Source: an uncultured Candidatus Melainabacteria bacterium (GTDB taxonomy: Bacteria; Cyanobacteriota; Vampirovibrionia; Gastranaerophilales; Gastranaerophilaceae). Taken from it: DNA of 64,000 bases. Every line of letters starts with the position of its first letter. Within the stretch, counting starts at the first letter, position 1. This document shows, piece by piece, positions 34,844 to 44,299 of this stretch. The DNA lies in assembly GCA_934717745.1 (NCBI GenBank), contig CAKUZB010000005.1:68760-132759 (forward strand), written 5' to 3'. The position numbers and the translations under genes are program-made. Below the pieces are notes generated by a model. The model was not told the origin of the DNA. It ran no database searches and worked only from the letters and a program-made list of their open reading frames with translations.

Positions 34844-36193
34844 TTAATCAAATTTACTCATCAAATATTGTGCTGCTGTTAGCATAGGGTCAATACTGGT
34901 TGAAAAAGGCGGAGAGTAAGTTATATCATTGCCAAAAAATTCTCTTATTGTCATTTTTGAAAGCAATGCACCTGTTAGTGCGTTAATTCTCTTATCCACA
35001 TCACCTTGTCCAAGACCTTGAGCACCCAAAATTCTTTGGGTATTTTTGTCTGCGGTAAGTTTTATTATTATGCTTTCAACATCTGGCATATAACTTGCTT
35101 TGTCATTTTTTCTAACAACTACGGAAATCGGTTTAAAACCATATTTAATTGCTTGTTTTTCGGTTAATCCTGTCATAGACATTGTAAAATTAAAATATCT
35201 TGTAACCGCAGAACCCAGAACACCTTCAAATTTATCAACTTCACCTGCAACGTTAATCGCACAACAACGTCCTTCTTTACTTGCAGTTGAACCCAGCGGA
35301 ATCCAACAAGGTACATCAGCAACTGCATGGTATTTTTCAACACAATCACCACACGCATAAATATCTTTTATATTCGTTTCCATTTGCGAATTTACTTTTA
35401 TCGCACCAGTAACACCTAATTCAATACCTGAATCGACAGCAAACTTAACATTAGGACGAACTCCAACAGATAAAACAACCATGTCTGTTTCAATTTCTTT
35501 TCCGCTTGAAGTTATAATTTTTTGAACCTTGTTTTCACCCTCAATTGCAGATATTGTCGCATTGTTTATAATTTTTATTTGTTCAAGATTTTTTTGGACA
35601 ACATATTTTTGAATAATTTCAGAAAAATCTTGGTCAAAAATCGGCATAATTGTATTGCTCGATTGAATTACAGTAACCATAAGACCTTGTTTTACAAAGG
35701 CTTCCAACAATTCAATTCCAATATAACCGCAACCTAAAATAACTGCTTTTTTACTTTGTAAAACTGCTTTTTTAATATTTTCGCCGTCTTCTAAATTTCG
35801 AAGTGTAAAAACATTTTCTAAATTAACACCTTTAATGTCAGGGACAAAAGGTATTGCACCAGAAGCAATAACCAACTTATCATAAATATCATTAAAAACC
35901 TCACCAGTATCTAAATTTTCAACAATAACTTCTTTTTTTTCAGTAATAATAGATTTCACACGATGTCGTAAATTTACATTTATACCTTGCTCAATATATT
36001 TGGCAGAATTTCTTATAATGAGTGTTTCAACATCTTTTATTGCCCCTGCAACATAGTATGGAAGCCCACATGCAGAATATGAAACCTCATTGTCAGATGT
36101 ATAAATTACAATTTCCCAATCAGGTCTTAAACGTTTTAATTTCATTGCGGTTTTTGAACCCGCCGCAACTGCACCAATAATTACAACTTTCAT
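34844..36193 (-). CDS. CoA-disulfide reductase/NADH oxidase-family flavoprotein
   Basis: 449 residues of the pyridine nucleotide-disulfide oxidoreductase family. The N-terminal FAD motif is VVIIGAVAAGSKTAMKLKRL, and SYSACGLPYYVAG (about 39-51) holds the single redox-active Cys characteristic of CoA-disulfide reductases. AVILGCGYIGIELLEAF is the NAD(P)H motif and DIYACGDCVE binds flavin late. ATGs and SDs are not paired, but TAAAAT ends 6 nt before the ATG. It likely recycles CoA or polysulfide thiols and protects against peroxide or oxygen stress. Confidence 0.9.
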   Translation of the reverse strand: MKVVIIGAVAAGSKTAMKLKRLRPDWEIVIYTSDNEVSYSACGLPYYVAGAIKDVETLIIRNSAKYIEQGINVNLRHRVKSIITEKKEVIVENLDTGEVFNDIYDKLVIASGAIPFVPDIKGVNLENVFTLRNLEDGENIKKAVLQSKKAVILGCGYIGIELLEAFVKQGLMVTVIQSSNTIMPIFDQDFSEIIQKYVVQKNLEQIKIINNATISAIEGENKVQKIITSSGKEIETDMVVLSVGVRPNVKFAVDSGIELGVTGAIKVNSQMETNIKDIYACGDCVEKYHAVADVPCWIPLGSTASKEGRCCAINVAGEVDKFEGVLGSAVTRYFNFTMSMTGLTEKQAIKYGFKPISVVVRKNDKASYMPDVESIIIKLTADKNTQRILGAQGLGQGDVDKRINALTGALLSKMTIREFFGNDITYSPPFSTSIDPMLTAAQYLMSKFD

Positions 36194-36267
36194 AAAAATA
36201 TTTTAAAAATAAAACACAATTTTACTATTGCATAACTTGGTAATTTTAAAAAAGGGCAAAAAAAAAG

Positions 36268-36290
36268 TTCCTTGTGGAACTTGTTTGAAA
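36268..36290 (-). terminator. Intrinsic terminator on the minus strand with no gene before it
   Basis: Stem AAGTTCC/GGAACTT, loop TTGT, and a run of nine T on the minus strand. No gene ends here, so it appears to close a non-coding transcript coming from about 36450. Confidence 0.8.
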
Positions 36291-36460
36291 TTTTCTTCTT
36301 TAGGAAGGAAGTGTGTAGGGTAGGTTAGTGTGTAGTGTGTGTGTTAAATGTTCTCTCTAATTTATCTCTCGTTCTTTTCTCTCGTTTTTCTTCTCGTTAA
36401 ACGGAATATTAAATCTCTCTCGTAATCTCTGTGTTTATTTAATGTTTGTCAGATGACTTA
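36268..36460 (-). ncRNA. Candidate non-coding RNA ending at the 36268 terminator
   Basis: About 190 nt on the minus strand without a start-to-stop frame. The 5' part repeats ACGAGA-type units. The 3' part is an unstructured C/A-rich stretch (CACACACACTACACACTAAC) before the terminator hairpin. An upstream TGTAACAAAAAATGC block resembles the element at 19421, but the -10 there would be TTAATAT, not sigma-28-like. Boundaries are approximate. Confidence 0.4.
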
Positions 36461-36639
36461 CATATATATTAAGTATTTTCGAAAGGTCGGATTTCAGAGT
36501 TTGCATTTTTTGTTACAATTCGCAACATTTAAAACAAATATGCTGATTTTATTGAGGTTCAGCATAACAAACCAGTTAAGGTATAAACGTAATCTAAAAA
36601 CATGGCACATTTTACCAAATTGTAATATAATTGATTATT

Positions 36640-38376
36640 ATGAAAAAAAGAACTATTTTATTATTTTTAATTTTTTTAGCACTTATTTGTGTACTAATTA
36701 ACCAAAATTTTATTAAATATGTATACGTAAGTCCGCAAGTTAACACATCAGTTTTACCTTATATCACAAAAAGTATTAAACCAATTGAGCGAAACTTTAA
36801 AATTATTATGAATTTATGCCAAAAAGAGCATAATGACATAAAATATGCATATATTAATTATTACGGAAGCGGTTTTTTAAAAGAAAACAAAATTCCAAAC
36901 GACTTAGATGTATCCGTTGGTGTTGACCTTGGCACTTATGAATTTGACGGAACAAATTCCAAAGAAATCGCAAAAGATTTGACAAACAAAATTGAAAGTT
37001 TTCATCTTTTTACAACTGCAACTTTTATGTCTAAATTAACTAAATATGCTTTAACTCAATCAGAAGTGAGTGTTTTAACTTCGTTTGAAAAAGAAAAAAC
37101 AGAAGAAATCGAAAAAATTAAAAACGGTCTGGAACAAGTACTTGCAGGCAAAAATCAAGTTTTGCATTTTAACAAAAAATTTAAAGAAAACGACGTAAAT
37201 TATACTTTTATTCTTAATGAAAATGAAGTTCTTGCAAACGATATGACGCCATTTTTTGCTTACACAAATGGCATAAAATATAATAAACAAATGGTTGATT
37301 ATCCTCGTGAAATCACTATTTTACCTGACTTTTACGCAACAATAAAAAACACCAAAACAAACGAAGTAAAACCTATTGAACTCATCGAAGAATCTTTTTT
37401 GGGCGAAAGATTTCAAATTTCGAGAAGATTCTTTGTGCCAATTGTGTTCACCGGAAACGACTCTTTAAGATATATTCAAAATCTTGAATATTTGAATGAT
37501 GACCAAAAATATATAGAAACACGCATGTTCAATTATTTTAGATATTTAAACGAAATTGAAATTTATTTTGAATACGTAATTGATAATGTAAAATTAATGA
37601 AACGCCTTCACCAATGTGCAGATATTATTCTTCCAGCCTTATCAGAAGAAGAAAAAACACAAATTTATTCAGATATTTCAAAAGTTTTTTCAAATAAAGA
37701 CATAAAACTTGCAAATGACTATACAAATTCTTTGAAAAATTTAAATTTATTAACTTCTAACGAATTCATTTTCAAGAGTGCCTTAAAATATGGTTATCTT
37801 AACGACATTTTAGAGGTTTCAAATAATTCTTTGGTTGAACTTTCAAGAAATGAAAAATATAAAAAAGAAACAAATAATTTAAAAGATATTCAATTCCAAT
37901 ATTTGATAATGATAAAAGATTTGAATAGTCCGAAAAAATTGAAAGAATTACATGATTATTTAGACGATAAATTCATCGATATTTCAGTAAACACAACAAA
38001 AATTATTAACAAAAACTTTGAAAATCGACAACAAATTTTAGATGATTATAAAATTTTAAAAAACATTTTTGATAAAGCAGGCTTCCATAAAATCGAAATT
38101 TATCGTTTTGATTTAAAAAACATTTATATTGTAAAAGATGATTTTACTAAAAATTTATCTTCAAATGACTTGAAAAATCTTGCAAAACAAAACAACATGC
38201 CAAATGCAGAATACAAATTAATTGATAATAAATTAATCAAAAAAGGTAGCAGAAGTGAATTAAAATATGTAAGATTTAATTCTTCAAAGGCTGAAAACGA
38301 ATACTGGCAAGAATTACAAGATAAATTGTTACAAGACAAAAAGAATTATAAAATCAAGAGAAAATATATTTTCTAA
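36640..38376 (+). CDS. Exported or membrane-anchored protein of unknown function
   Basis: 578 residues from the ATG at 36640 (three codons after the longer TTG frame). One N-terminal hydrophobic segment (KRTILLFLIFLALICVLI) is followed by a large, Lys/Asn-rich extracytoplasmic part. Sequence runs through strand-helix patterns (YVYVSPQVNTSVLPYITKSI) with no family motif I can name. TATAAT lies 8 nt before the ATG, the one near-leaderless case with a longer gap. The 3' end overlaps the convergent flippase gene by 23 bp. Confidence 0.78.
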   Translation: MKKRTILLFLIFLALICVLINQNFIKYVYVSPQVNTSVLPYITKSIKPIERNFKIIMNLCQKEHNDIKYAYINYYGSGFLKENKIPNDLDVSVGVDLGTYEFDGTNSKEIAKDLTNKIESFHLFTTATFMSKLTKYALTQSEVSVLTSFEKEKTEEIEKIKNGLEQVLAGKNQVLHFNKKFKENDVNYTFILNENEVLANDMTPFFAYTNGIKYNKQMVDYPREITILPDFYATIKNTKTNEVKPIELIEESFLGERFQISRRFFVPIVFTGNDSLRYIQNLEYLNDDQKYIETRMFNYFRYLNEIEIYFEYVIDNVKLMKRLHQCADIILPALSEEEKTQIYSDISKVFSNKDIKLANDYTNSLKNLNLLTSNEFIFKSALKYGYLNDILEVSNNSLVELSRNEKYKKETNNLKDIQFQYLIMIKDLNSPKKLKELHDYLDDKFIDISVNTTKIINKNFENRQQILDDYKILKNIFDKAGFHKIEIYRFDLKNIYIVKDDFTKNLSSNDLKNLAKQNNMPNAEYKLIDNKLIKKGSRSELKYVRFNSSKAENEYWQELQDKLLQDKKNYKIKRKYIF

Positions 38377-39793
38377 ATTTATAGACGATAAAAGTATAAA
38401 TAATTAAAAACAGTATTATTTTAAAAATAATCACTAAATTATTTTTTAATGCAAAAAATACGGCAAACACAATAAAATAAGATATTCCGGCAATTAAAAC
38501 TGAACTAAAAAAACTCTTAAATAACTTTTTTGGGGCTAAATAATTTAAAAATTTGAATTTAACCAAAGAATTTACCAATAAAAGCAAACTCATTGAAACT
38601 ATCATTGAAACACCAAATCCTAAAATTCCGAAATGCTTAATTAAAATCAGATATAAGGCAATTCCGATTAATGCACAGGCAAAACTTATTAAGGTTTCTA
38701 TATATGTTTTATTTTTCATATGATATTTCATATTTATCAATTTCATAAACTCATGAATAAAAATTGTGAATGCACAAAACGGTAATAAAATTCCTAAATT
38801 TGCATATTCATTTCTAAATGCAAGAATTTCAATTTCTTTAAAATAAAGTATAAAAATCGCTACAAAAGGGAAAAACATCACGATATAAGAATTTAAAACG
38901 GCTTTCATAAAATTTTTAACACTATATTTTTTTTCAAAACGTCTAATAATTGTTGGAAAAATTGCAAAAATCAATAACGAAAACAACGGAGTTAATACAT
39001 TTGACACAAAAAACCACGCAGTGCCTACAATAGCCGTTCCAACAAAATCTTTATTAAATTGAAAAATAAATTTTCCAAAATGCAAAATTGTCCAAATACA
39101 AATATTCGTAAATACTAATGGAATTGCATATATTATTATCTTTGCAGAAAGTCTTTTATTAAATTTTAATGTAATTTTTTCTTTTAATTTTAATTTGTAT
39201 AAAATTAAAAAATCAATAAAACAAACTGCAAATGTCATTGCTGAAAGTAAAGTCATTACGCTATTTGAAACATTTAAAAATGTCAAAAATAACACTAGTA
39301 AAGTGATTTGATAAATTACAATTGAAAACGTATACAAAACCGTTTTACGCATAATTCTCAATAATTGATAAAGCATTTGCCTTATTCCACAAGGAATTAC
39401 AAGAATTAATGTCATTAAAAAGATTTTTTGGTCTATATAAAATTTTGAATAAATAAAGTTTTTAAAAATAAAAAAGCCAAGAAAAATAGCGACAAAAGTA
39501 ATTAATTCAAACAAAAAAATGTTTGAAAAAAATCTATCAGTACAATTAAACCTTTTAAATTGTTCATAAAATCTTAAAACAGACTTTGCAATCCAATCAG
39601 TTGAAGCCGTACAAACAAGGTTTAAAATACCGATACTTATTTGAAAAATACTCATTTCTGAAGTTGTTAAAAAATAAGCAAAAATCGGCACAATAACTAA
39701 AGCATTCAAAACAACAAGTAATCTTGATGGCAAATATCTCAAAAAACTTTTGAATATTACACTGTAATCTCTTGATAATACAGCATTTTGCAT
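38354..39793 (-). CDS. Polysaccharide flippase/Wzx-type MOP superfamily transporter
   Basis: 479 residues with about 12-14 hydrophobic segments along the whole length, in the paired-bundle layout of oligosaccharide flippases. It starts SVIFKSFLRYLPSRLLVVLN and includes charged loops between helices. It probably translocates lipid-linked sugars to the outer face for surface polysaccharide. It lies 4 bp after valS on the same strand and so is co-transcribed with it; no glycosyltransferase cluster adjoins directly. Confidence 0.86.
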   Translation of the reverse strand: MQNAVLSRDYSVIFKSFLRYLPSRLLVVLNALVIVPIFAYFLTTSEMSIFQISIGILNLVCTASTDWIAKSVLRFYEQFKRFNCTDRFFSNIFLFELITFVAIFLGFFIFKNFIYSKFYIDQKIFLMTLILVIPCGIRQMLYQLLRIMRKTVLYTFSIVIYQITLLVLFLTFLNVSNSVMTLLSAMTFAVCFIDFLILYKLKLKEKITLKFNKRLSAKIIIYAIPLVFTNICIWTILHFGKFIFQFNKDFVGTAIVGTAWFFVSNVLTPLFSLLIFAIFPTIIRRFEKKYSVKNFMKAVLNSYIVMFFPFVAIFILYFKEIEILAFRNEYANLGILLPFCAFTIFIHEFMKLINMKYHMKNKTYIETLISFACALIGIALYLILIKHFGILGFGVSMIVSMSLLLLVNSLVKFKFLNYLAPKKLFKSFFSSVLIAGISYFIVFAVFFALKNNLVIIFKIILFLIIYTFIVYKFRKYIFS

Positions 39794-39797
39794 AATT

Positions 39798-42440
39798 CTA
39801 AGCCTTTAATAGATTAATAAATTCTTCAATTGCCTTTTGTTGAACTTCTAATTCTTGAATTTTTGCTTTTGTTTCGTCAACAAGTTCTTTCGGTGCTTTT
39901 TCAACAAATTTAGGATTATTTACTCTGCCCTCTAATGAACTTTTTTCTTTAAGCAATTTATCCAATTTTTTGTTTTGACGTGCAATTTCAGCGTCCATAT
40001 CAATTAAATTTTCCAATGGAATAATAATTTTTGATGCTGAAACAACTGCTGTAGCAGATTTTTTAGATGTATTATCAGTATTTTCAATAAATTTAACATT
40101 TTCAACTCTTGCCAAACGTCTTAAATATGGAATTACTGCTTCAAAAATAGCCTTTTCATCTTTATCAGCCAACACTTCGATATTAACCTTAATTGATGGA
40201 GAAATATTGAAACTTTGACGAACATTTCTCAAAGAAGTAATTGTTTCAAAAACAATTTCCATTTCTTTTGCTTCTTGAGGGAAATTAAATTGTTCCTTAT
40301 ATTGTGGATATTCAGCCTTAATTAAAGCATCAACATCACATTTAACATCTAATGCTTGCCAAATTTTTTCTGTAATATGTGGCATAATTGGGTGAAGCAA
40401 TCTCAATGACATATCAAGAACATATTTCAACATTCTTTGAGTATTCAATTTTAATTTTTCTTCTTGAAGTTGAATTTTAGCAATTTCAACATACCAATCG
40501 CAATATTGATTCCAGAAGAAATCATATAATACGTGAGCCATTTCACCTATTCTATAATTTTTAACGTTGTCATTAACAAGTTTTACTGTTTCATTTAATG
40601 TATTCAAAATCCATTTATCAGCAATTGTTAAATTATCCATATCAATTGGATTATCATCAACACCATCTAAATTCATTAAAACAAAACGAGATGCATTCCA
40701 GATTTTGTTTGCAAAATTTCTGCCATATTCAAATCTTTCATCAGAAATTTTAATATCTTGTCCGCCGTATGTGCAAAGCGATGTAAGAGTAAATCTCAAA
40801 GCATCACAGCCATATTTATCAATGATTTTAACAGGGTCAATTGTATTGCCTTTAGATTTTGACATTTTTTGACCTTTTTCATCACGAATTAAACCATGAA
40901 TATAAACGGTACTAAATGGTGCTTTACCGGTAAATTCTAAGCCCATTGTAATCATTCTTGCTACCCAGAAGAAAATAATATCAAAACCGGTTACAAGCAC
41001 GCTAGTCGGATAGAATTTTTTAAAATCCTCTGTTTCAGTTTGTGGAAAGCCCATTGTAGAAAATGGCCATAAACCTGATGAAAACCAAGTATCAAGACAG
41101 TCAGTATCTTGTGTGTAATGTTCAGGGTCCGGATTTTCTTTTGCAACAACCATTTCACCAGTTTCATTATGATAATATGCAGGAATTTGATGTCCCCACC
41201 ATAATTGACGTGAAATACACCAATCACGAATGTTTTCCATCCAACCTAAATAATTCTTTTCCCAACGTTCAGGAACGAATTTAATTCTGCCATCTTTAAC
41301 TGCCTTAATTGCTTCTTTTGCTAAAGGTTCCATTTTTACAAACCATTGTTCTGACAATAATGGCTCAATTGTTGTATTACAACGTTGGCATTTACCTACA
41401 TTATGCTCATGTTCAGTAATTTTAATTAATGAATTATTCAAACTCAATAAATCAACAGTTTTTTTACGTGCTTCATATCTTTCCAAACCTTGAACATCAG
41501 GGTGAACTTCCGGACAAGATTTCATTTTACCTTGTTCGTCAATAACCCAAATTGGTTTTAAGCCATGACGTTTACCAACTTCGTAATCGTTAGGATCGTG
41601 TGCCGGAGTAATTTTTACAGCACCTGTACCAAATGATTTATCAACATATTCATCAGCAATAATAGGAATTCTTCTATTTGATAGAGGAACAAAAACTTCT
41701 TTACCAACTAAATCTTTATATTTGTAATCATTAGGATTTACTGCAATTGCAACATCACCGAACATAGTTTCAGGACGAGTTGTTGCAACAACGATTGCAC
41801 CTTGTTCATTACATAAAGGATATGAAATTTCCCATAAATGTCCTTTTTCTGTTTCGTATTCTGTTTCAATATCAGAAATCGCTGATTGACAACGAGGACA
41901 CCAGTTTACAATATATGCACCTTTATAAATTAAACCTTTTTCGTATAATTTAACAAAAACCTCTTTAACTGCTTCAGAACAACCCTCATCAAATGTAAAT
42001 CTTTCTCTTGAACGGTCAAAAGAAACACCTAAACGTTTACATTGGTCAAGAATTGCAGATTTATGTTCGTTAGTCCATTTCCAAGTTTCTTCTAAGAATT
42101 TTTCACGTCCTAAGTCAAAACGACTTTTACCCTCAGCACGAAGTTTTTTCTCAACAACGGCTTGAGTTGCAATACCGGCATGGTCAGTACCGGGAATCCA
42201 TAATGCTTCATAACCTGCCATTCTATGATAACGAGTAAGAATATCTTGCAAAGTTTCATCTAAAGCGTGTCCCATATGAAGAACACCGGTAACATTTGGA
42301 GGTGGAATTACCATTGAATATGCAGGTTTTGGAGATTTTGCATCTGCTCTAAAATAATCACCTTTTTCCCAAAATTGATATATTTCTTTTTCAGTTTCTA
42401 AAGCATTATAAACTGTCGGTAAATCATTAATATTTGTCAT
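39798..42440 (-). CDS. valS: Valyl-tRNA synthetase
   Basis: 880 residues, class Ia. The first ATP motif is HMGHALDETLQDIL (HxGH) and the second is KMSKSKGNTIDP (KMSKS). The CP1 editing domain lies between, with TTRPETMFGDVAIAV. SDERFEYGRNFANKIWNASR is in the catalytic core, and the tail (about 815-880) is the tRNA-binding coiled coil with the FVEKAPKELVDETK segment. SD AAGGACA stands before the ATG. No T-box leader was found. Confidence 0.99.
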   Translation of the reverse strand: MTNINDLPTVYNALETEKEIYQFWEKGDYFRADAKSPKPAYSMVIPPPNVTGVLHMGHALDETLQDILTRYHRMAGYEALWIPGTDHAGIATQAVVEKKLRAEGKSRFDLGREKFLEETWKWTNEHKSAILDQCKRLGVSFDRSRERFTFDEGCSEAVKEVFVKLYEKGLIYKGAYIVNWCPRCQSAISDIETEYETEKGHLWEISYPLCNEQGAIVVATTRPETMFGDVAIAVNPNDYKYKDLVGKEVFVPLSNRRIPIIADEYVDKSFGTGAVKITPAHDPNDYEVGKRHGLKPIWVIDEQGKMKSCPEVHPDVQGLERYEARKKTVDLLSLNNSLIKITEHEHNVGKCQRCNTTIEPLLSEQWFVKMEPLAKEAIKAVKDGRIKFVPERWEKNYLGWMENIRDWCISRQLWWGHQIPAYYHNETGEMVVAKENPDPEHYTQDTDCLDTWFSSGLWPFSTMGFPQTETEDFKKFYPTSVLVTGFDIIFFWVARMITMGLEFTGKAPFSTVYIHGLIRDEKGQKMSKSKGNTIDPVKIIDKYGCDALRFTLTSLCTYGGQDIKISDERFEYGRNFANKIWNASRFVLMNLDGVDDNPIDMDNLTIADKWILNTLNETVKLVNDNVKNYRIGEMAHVLYDFFWNQYCDWYVEIAKIQLQEEKLKLNTQRMLKYVLDMSLRLLHPIMPHITEKIWQALDVKCDVDALIKAEYPQYKEQFNFPQEAKEMEIVFETITSLRNVRQSFNISPSIKVNIEVLADKDEKAIFEAVIPYLRRLARVENVKFIENTDNTSKKSATAVVSASKIIIPLENLIDMDAEIARQNKKLDKLLKEKSSLEGRVNNPKFVEKAPKELVDETKAKIQELEVQQKAIEEFINLLKA

Positions 42441-42601
42441 TTCATTGTCCTTTTCTTCTTGTGTTTAAAGTACCACAAAAAAGACCTTGCGTAAAGTTGC
42501 AAGATTTATATCTTAGTATAATAAATATTTTTTAAAAATAAATTTGCTTTAACACAACATTTTGTTATTTTTAGTTAATTTCTTTGTATATTTTGTCATT
42601 T

Positions 42602-43774
42602 TTAAATCAAATTACATTTAATATCGTCATAAATTCTTGAAATAACTTCTTCCCAAGTTGTTTTTTGACGATAAAGTTTTATACTATCATACCAATCGCA
42701 TTTTGAAATATCCATATGCCAACGCCAATCATAATATTTTGGTAAAATTACATAACATTTTTTACCCATTGCACCTGCTAAATGTGCAACTGAGGTATCA
42801 TTACAAATTACCATATCCAGATTGTCAATAGCACCTGCGGTATCAGAAAAATCTTTAAATGTTTGCCCTAAATCTATAATATTAAATTTTTGTTGTAATT
42901 TTTTTAACTGCCCTGAACCGTCCATAACCTGTACAGAATAAATTTGAGAATTTTGTAATTCAAAAATTTTAGCAAAACTTTCGGCAGTCATTGCTCTTTC
43001 TCCACCAATAAGCGTATTACCCTGCCATTTTATACCAATTTTTAATTTATCATTATTAAAAAATTTTTCTTTATACCATTGAGATTTTTTAGGAACTGCT
43101 TTTAAAAAACCTTCTTTACCATAAAAAATTGTTTCATTATCTAAACCTAAAAGATATGGTAAACTCATTATCGGACACTGATAATCCGCTTCTTTAGAAA
43201 TCCTCTCATTCAAACGCATAACAATTTTTGCATTATTTTTATTTTCTGCAAATAAAGAAAGCAATGAAACTTGCGGTTTAAAATACACTTTTTTGCAACG
43301 TTTTTCAAGCAATTTTATATATCGGTAATACATTAAAGTATCTCCTAAACCTGCTTCGTAATAAACATAAATCACTTTGTCAGTTAAATCTTCGCCTTGC
43401 CAAAATGGAATATGCTTAAATAAATCACCGTATAATTTCAATTGAGTCTGAATTGCATGTGAACGACTGATTCTATGTTCAAAATAAGGATACCCTTTTA
43501 CATAATCTTTTGTCTTAAAATATGCTGAACCTAAGAAAAAATGCCCCTCGGTGTCATTTGGTTCAAATTCTAAAAACTTATTTAAACATTTTATAGCATC
43601 TTCTTGACGGTCTAAATCAATATATACAAAAGCAAGATTAAAATAAACCTCAGGAAGTTGAGTTGTAAGTTTTAAGACTTCTTCATAATAAAAAGCCGAT
43701 TTTTCAAACTCGCCTTTGTTTTTATAATCAAGTGCTGTATTAAATAATTCTAAAATTTTTTGAGTATCAAGCAT
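42602..43774 (-). CDS. TPR protein with GT9-like glycosyltransferase domain
   Basis: 390 residues. Residues 1-110 form three TPR units (ALDYKNKGEFEKSAFYYEEV; VYIDLDRQEDAIKCLNKFLE; GSAYFKTKDYVKGYPYF). The rest resembles heptosyltransferase-like GT-B enzymes: VIYVYYEAGLGDTLMYYRYI as glycine loop, KIGIKWQGNT, and MVICNDTSVAHLAGAMGKKC where the nucleotide-sugar site lies. It may act on protein or surface glycans. TATAAT ends 6 nt before the ATG with no SD, so it is predicted leaderless. Confidence 0.88.
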   Translation of the reverse strand: MLDTQKILELFNTALDYKNKGEFEKSAFYYEEVLKLTTQLPEVYFNLAFVYIDLDRQEDAIKCLNKFLEFEPNDTEGHFFLGSAYFKTKDYVKGYPYFEHRISRSHAIQTQLKLYGDLFKHIPFWQGEDLTDKVIYVYYEAGLGDTLMYYRYIKLLEKRCKKVYFKPQVSLLSLFAENKNNAKIVMRLNERISKEADYQCPIMSLPYLLGLDNETIFYGKEGFLKAVPKKSQWYKEKFFNNDKLKIGIKWQGNTLIGGERAMTAESFAKIFELQNSQIYSVQVMDGSGQLKKLQQKFNIIDLGQTFKDFSDTAGAIDNLDMVICNDTSVAHLAGAMGKKCYVILPKYYDWRWHMDISKCDWYDSIKLYRQKTTWEEVISRIYDDIKCNLI

Positions 43775-43780
43775 AAAATT

Positions 43781-43786
43781 ATTATA
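43781..43786 (-). promoter_or_regulatory. -10 element 6 nt upstream of the TPR-GT9 gene
   Basis: TATAAT on the minus strand; exactly 6 nt to the ATG at 43774. Confidence 0.65.
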
Positions 43787-43834
43787 TCAAATTTTGTTTT
43801 AAGTTCATCAAATAAATGAACGACTAAATTAAAA

Positions 43835-43865
43835 CTTGCTCATAAAAGTTGTTTTATGCTAGAAT
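43835..43865 (+). promoter_or_regulatory. Promoter of tRNA-Lys transcript
   Basis: TTGCTC, 18-bp spacer, TAGAAT with an extended TGC before it, about 125 bp upstream of the tRNA. The leader holds a 4-bp hairpin (GGCA-CTC-TGCC) and an AAAAACA/TGTTTTT hairpin. Positions are approximate by a few bases. Confidence 0.5.
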
Positions 43866-43988
43866 AAAAACGTAATTTACTATACGAGCGTGTGGCACTC
43901 TGCCGAAAAAACAATCCTGTAGAATGTTTTTGAGAAGATGATAATGTATGCAAAATACCACTACTCAACTAATTATAACTAAATATTC

Positions 43989-44060
43989 GGGTGTGTGGCG
44001 CAGTGGTAGCGCAGTTGACTCTTAATCAATTGGTCGTGGGTTCGACCCCCACCACACCCA
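43989..44060 (+). tRNA. tRNA-Lys (anticodon CTT)
   Basis: 72 nt without an encoded CCA. Acceptor stem GGGTGTG/CACACCC plus A; D stem GCGC/GCGC; anticodon stem GTTGA/TCAAT with loop CTCTTAA, giving CTT; T stem GTGGG/CCCAC with TTCGACC loop. All four arms close. Reads AAG. Its leader is long for a tRNA. Confidence 0.95.
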
Positions 44061-44066
44061 AATTTT

Positions 44067-44090
44067 AAAAGAGGATTTTATCCTCTTTTT
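44067..44090 (+). terminator. Terminator of tRNA-Lys
   Basis: Stem AAAAGAGGA/TCCTCTTTT with a 5-nt loop and a T-rich tail, 6 bp past the tRNA. Confidence 0.9.
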
Positions 44091-44240
44091 CTTTTTTAAA
44101 ATATATTTTTTAACAATCTAATAACAATTAAAAATGTAATAATAATTTATTAGTAAAATTTTTTATAAAACTTTATGATACAAAAATTATAGCAATACTG
44201 AAAATTTTTTATTCAACTTTGCATTGCAAATTTTTTCTCA
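44091..44240. other. AT-rich intergenic region after tRNA-Lys
   Basis: No frame or conserved element recognised, other than the two terminators that flank it. Confidence 0.4.
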
Positions 44241-44266
44241 AAAAAAAGGCGATAAATATATCGCCC
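44241..44266 (-). terminator. Terminator of the 140-residue gene
   Basis: Stem GGCGATA/TATCGCC with loop AATA and a run of T on the minus strand. Confidence 0.85.
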
Positions 44267-44299
44267 TAACTTTGTTTTTTCCTTTTCCTTACCTAAATT

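Noticed and set aside
36453..36701. 82-codon frame on the plus strand
   Set aside because: No SD; overlaps the promoter and start of the 36640 gene in another frame; composition is non-coding.
42441..42601. T-box leader before valS
   Set aside because: No specifier or T-box sequence (TGGNACC in an antiterminator setting) could be found on the minus strand.
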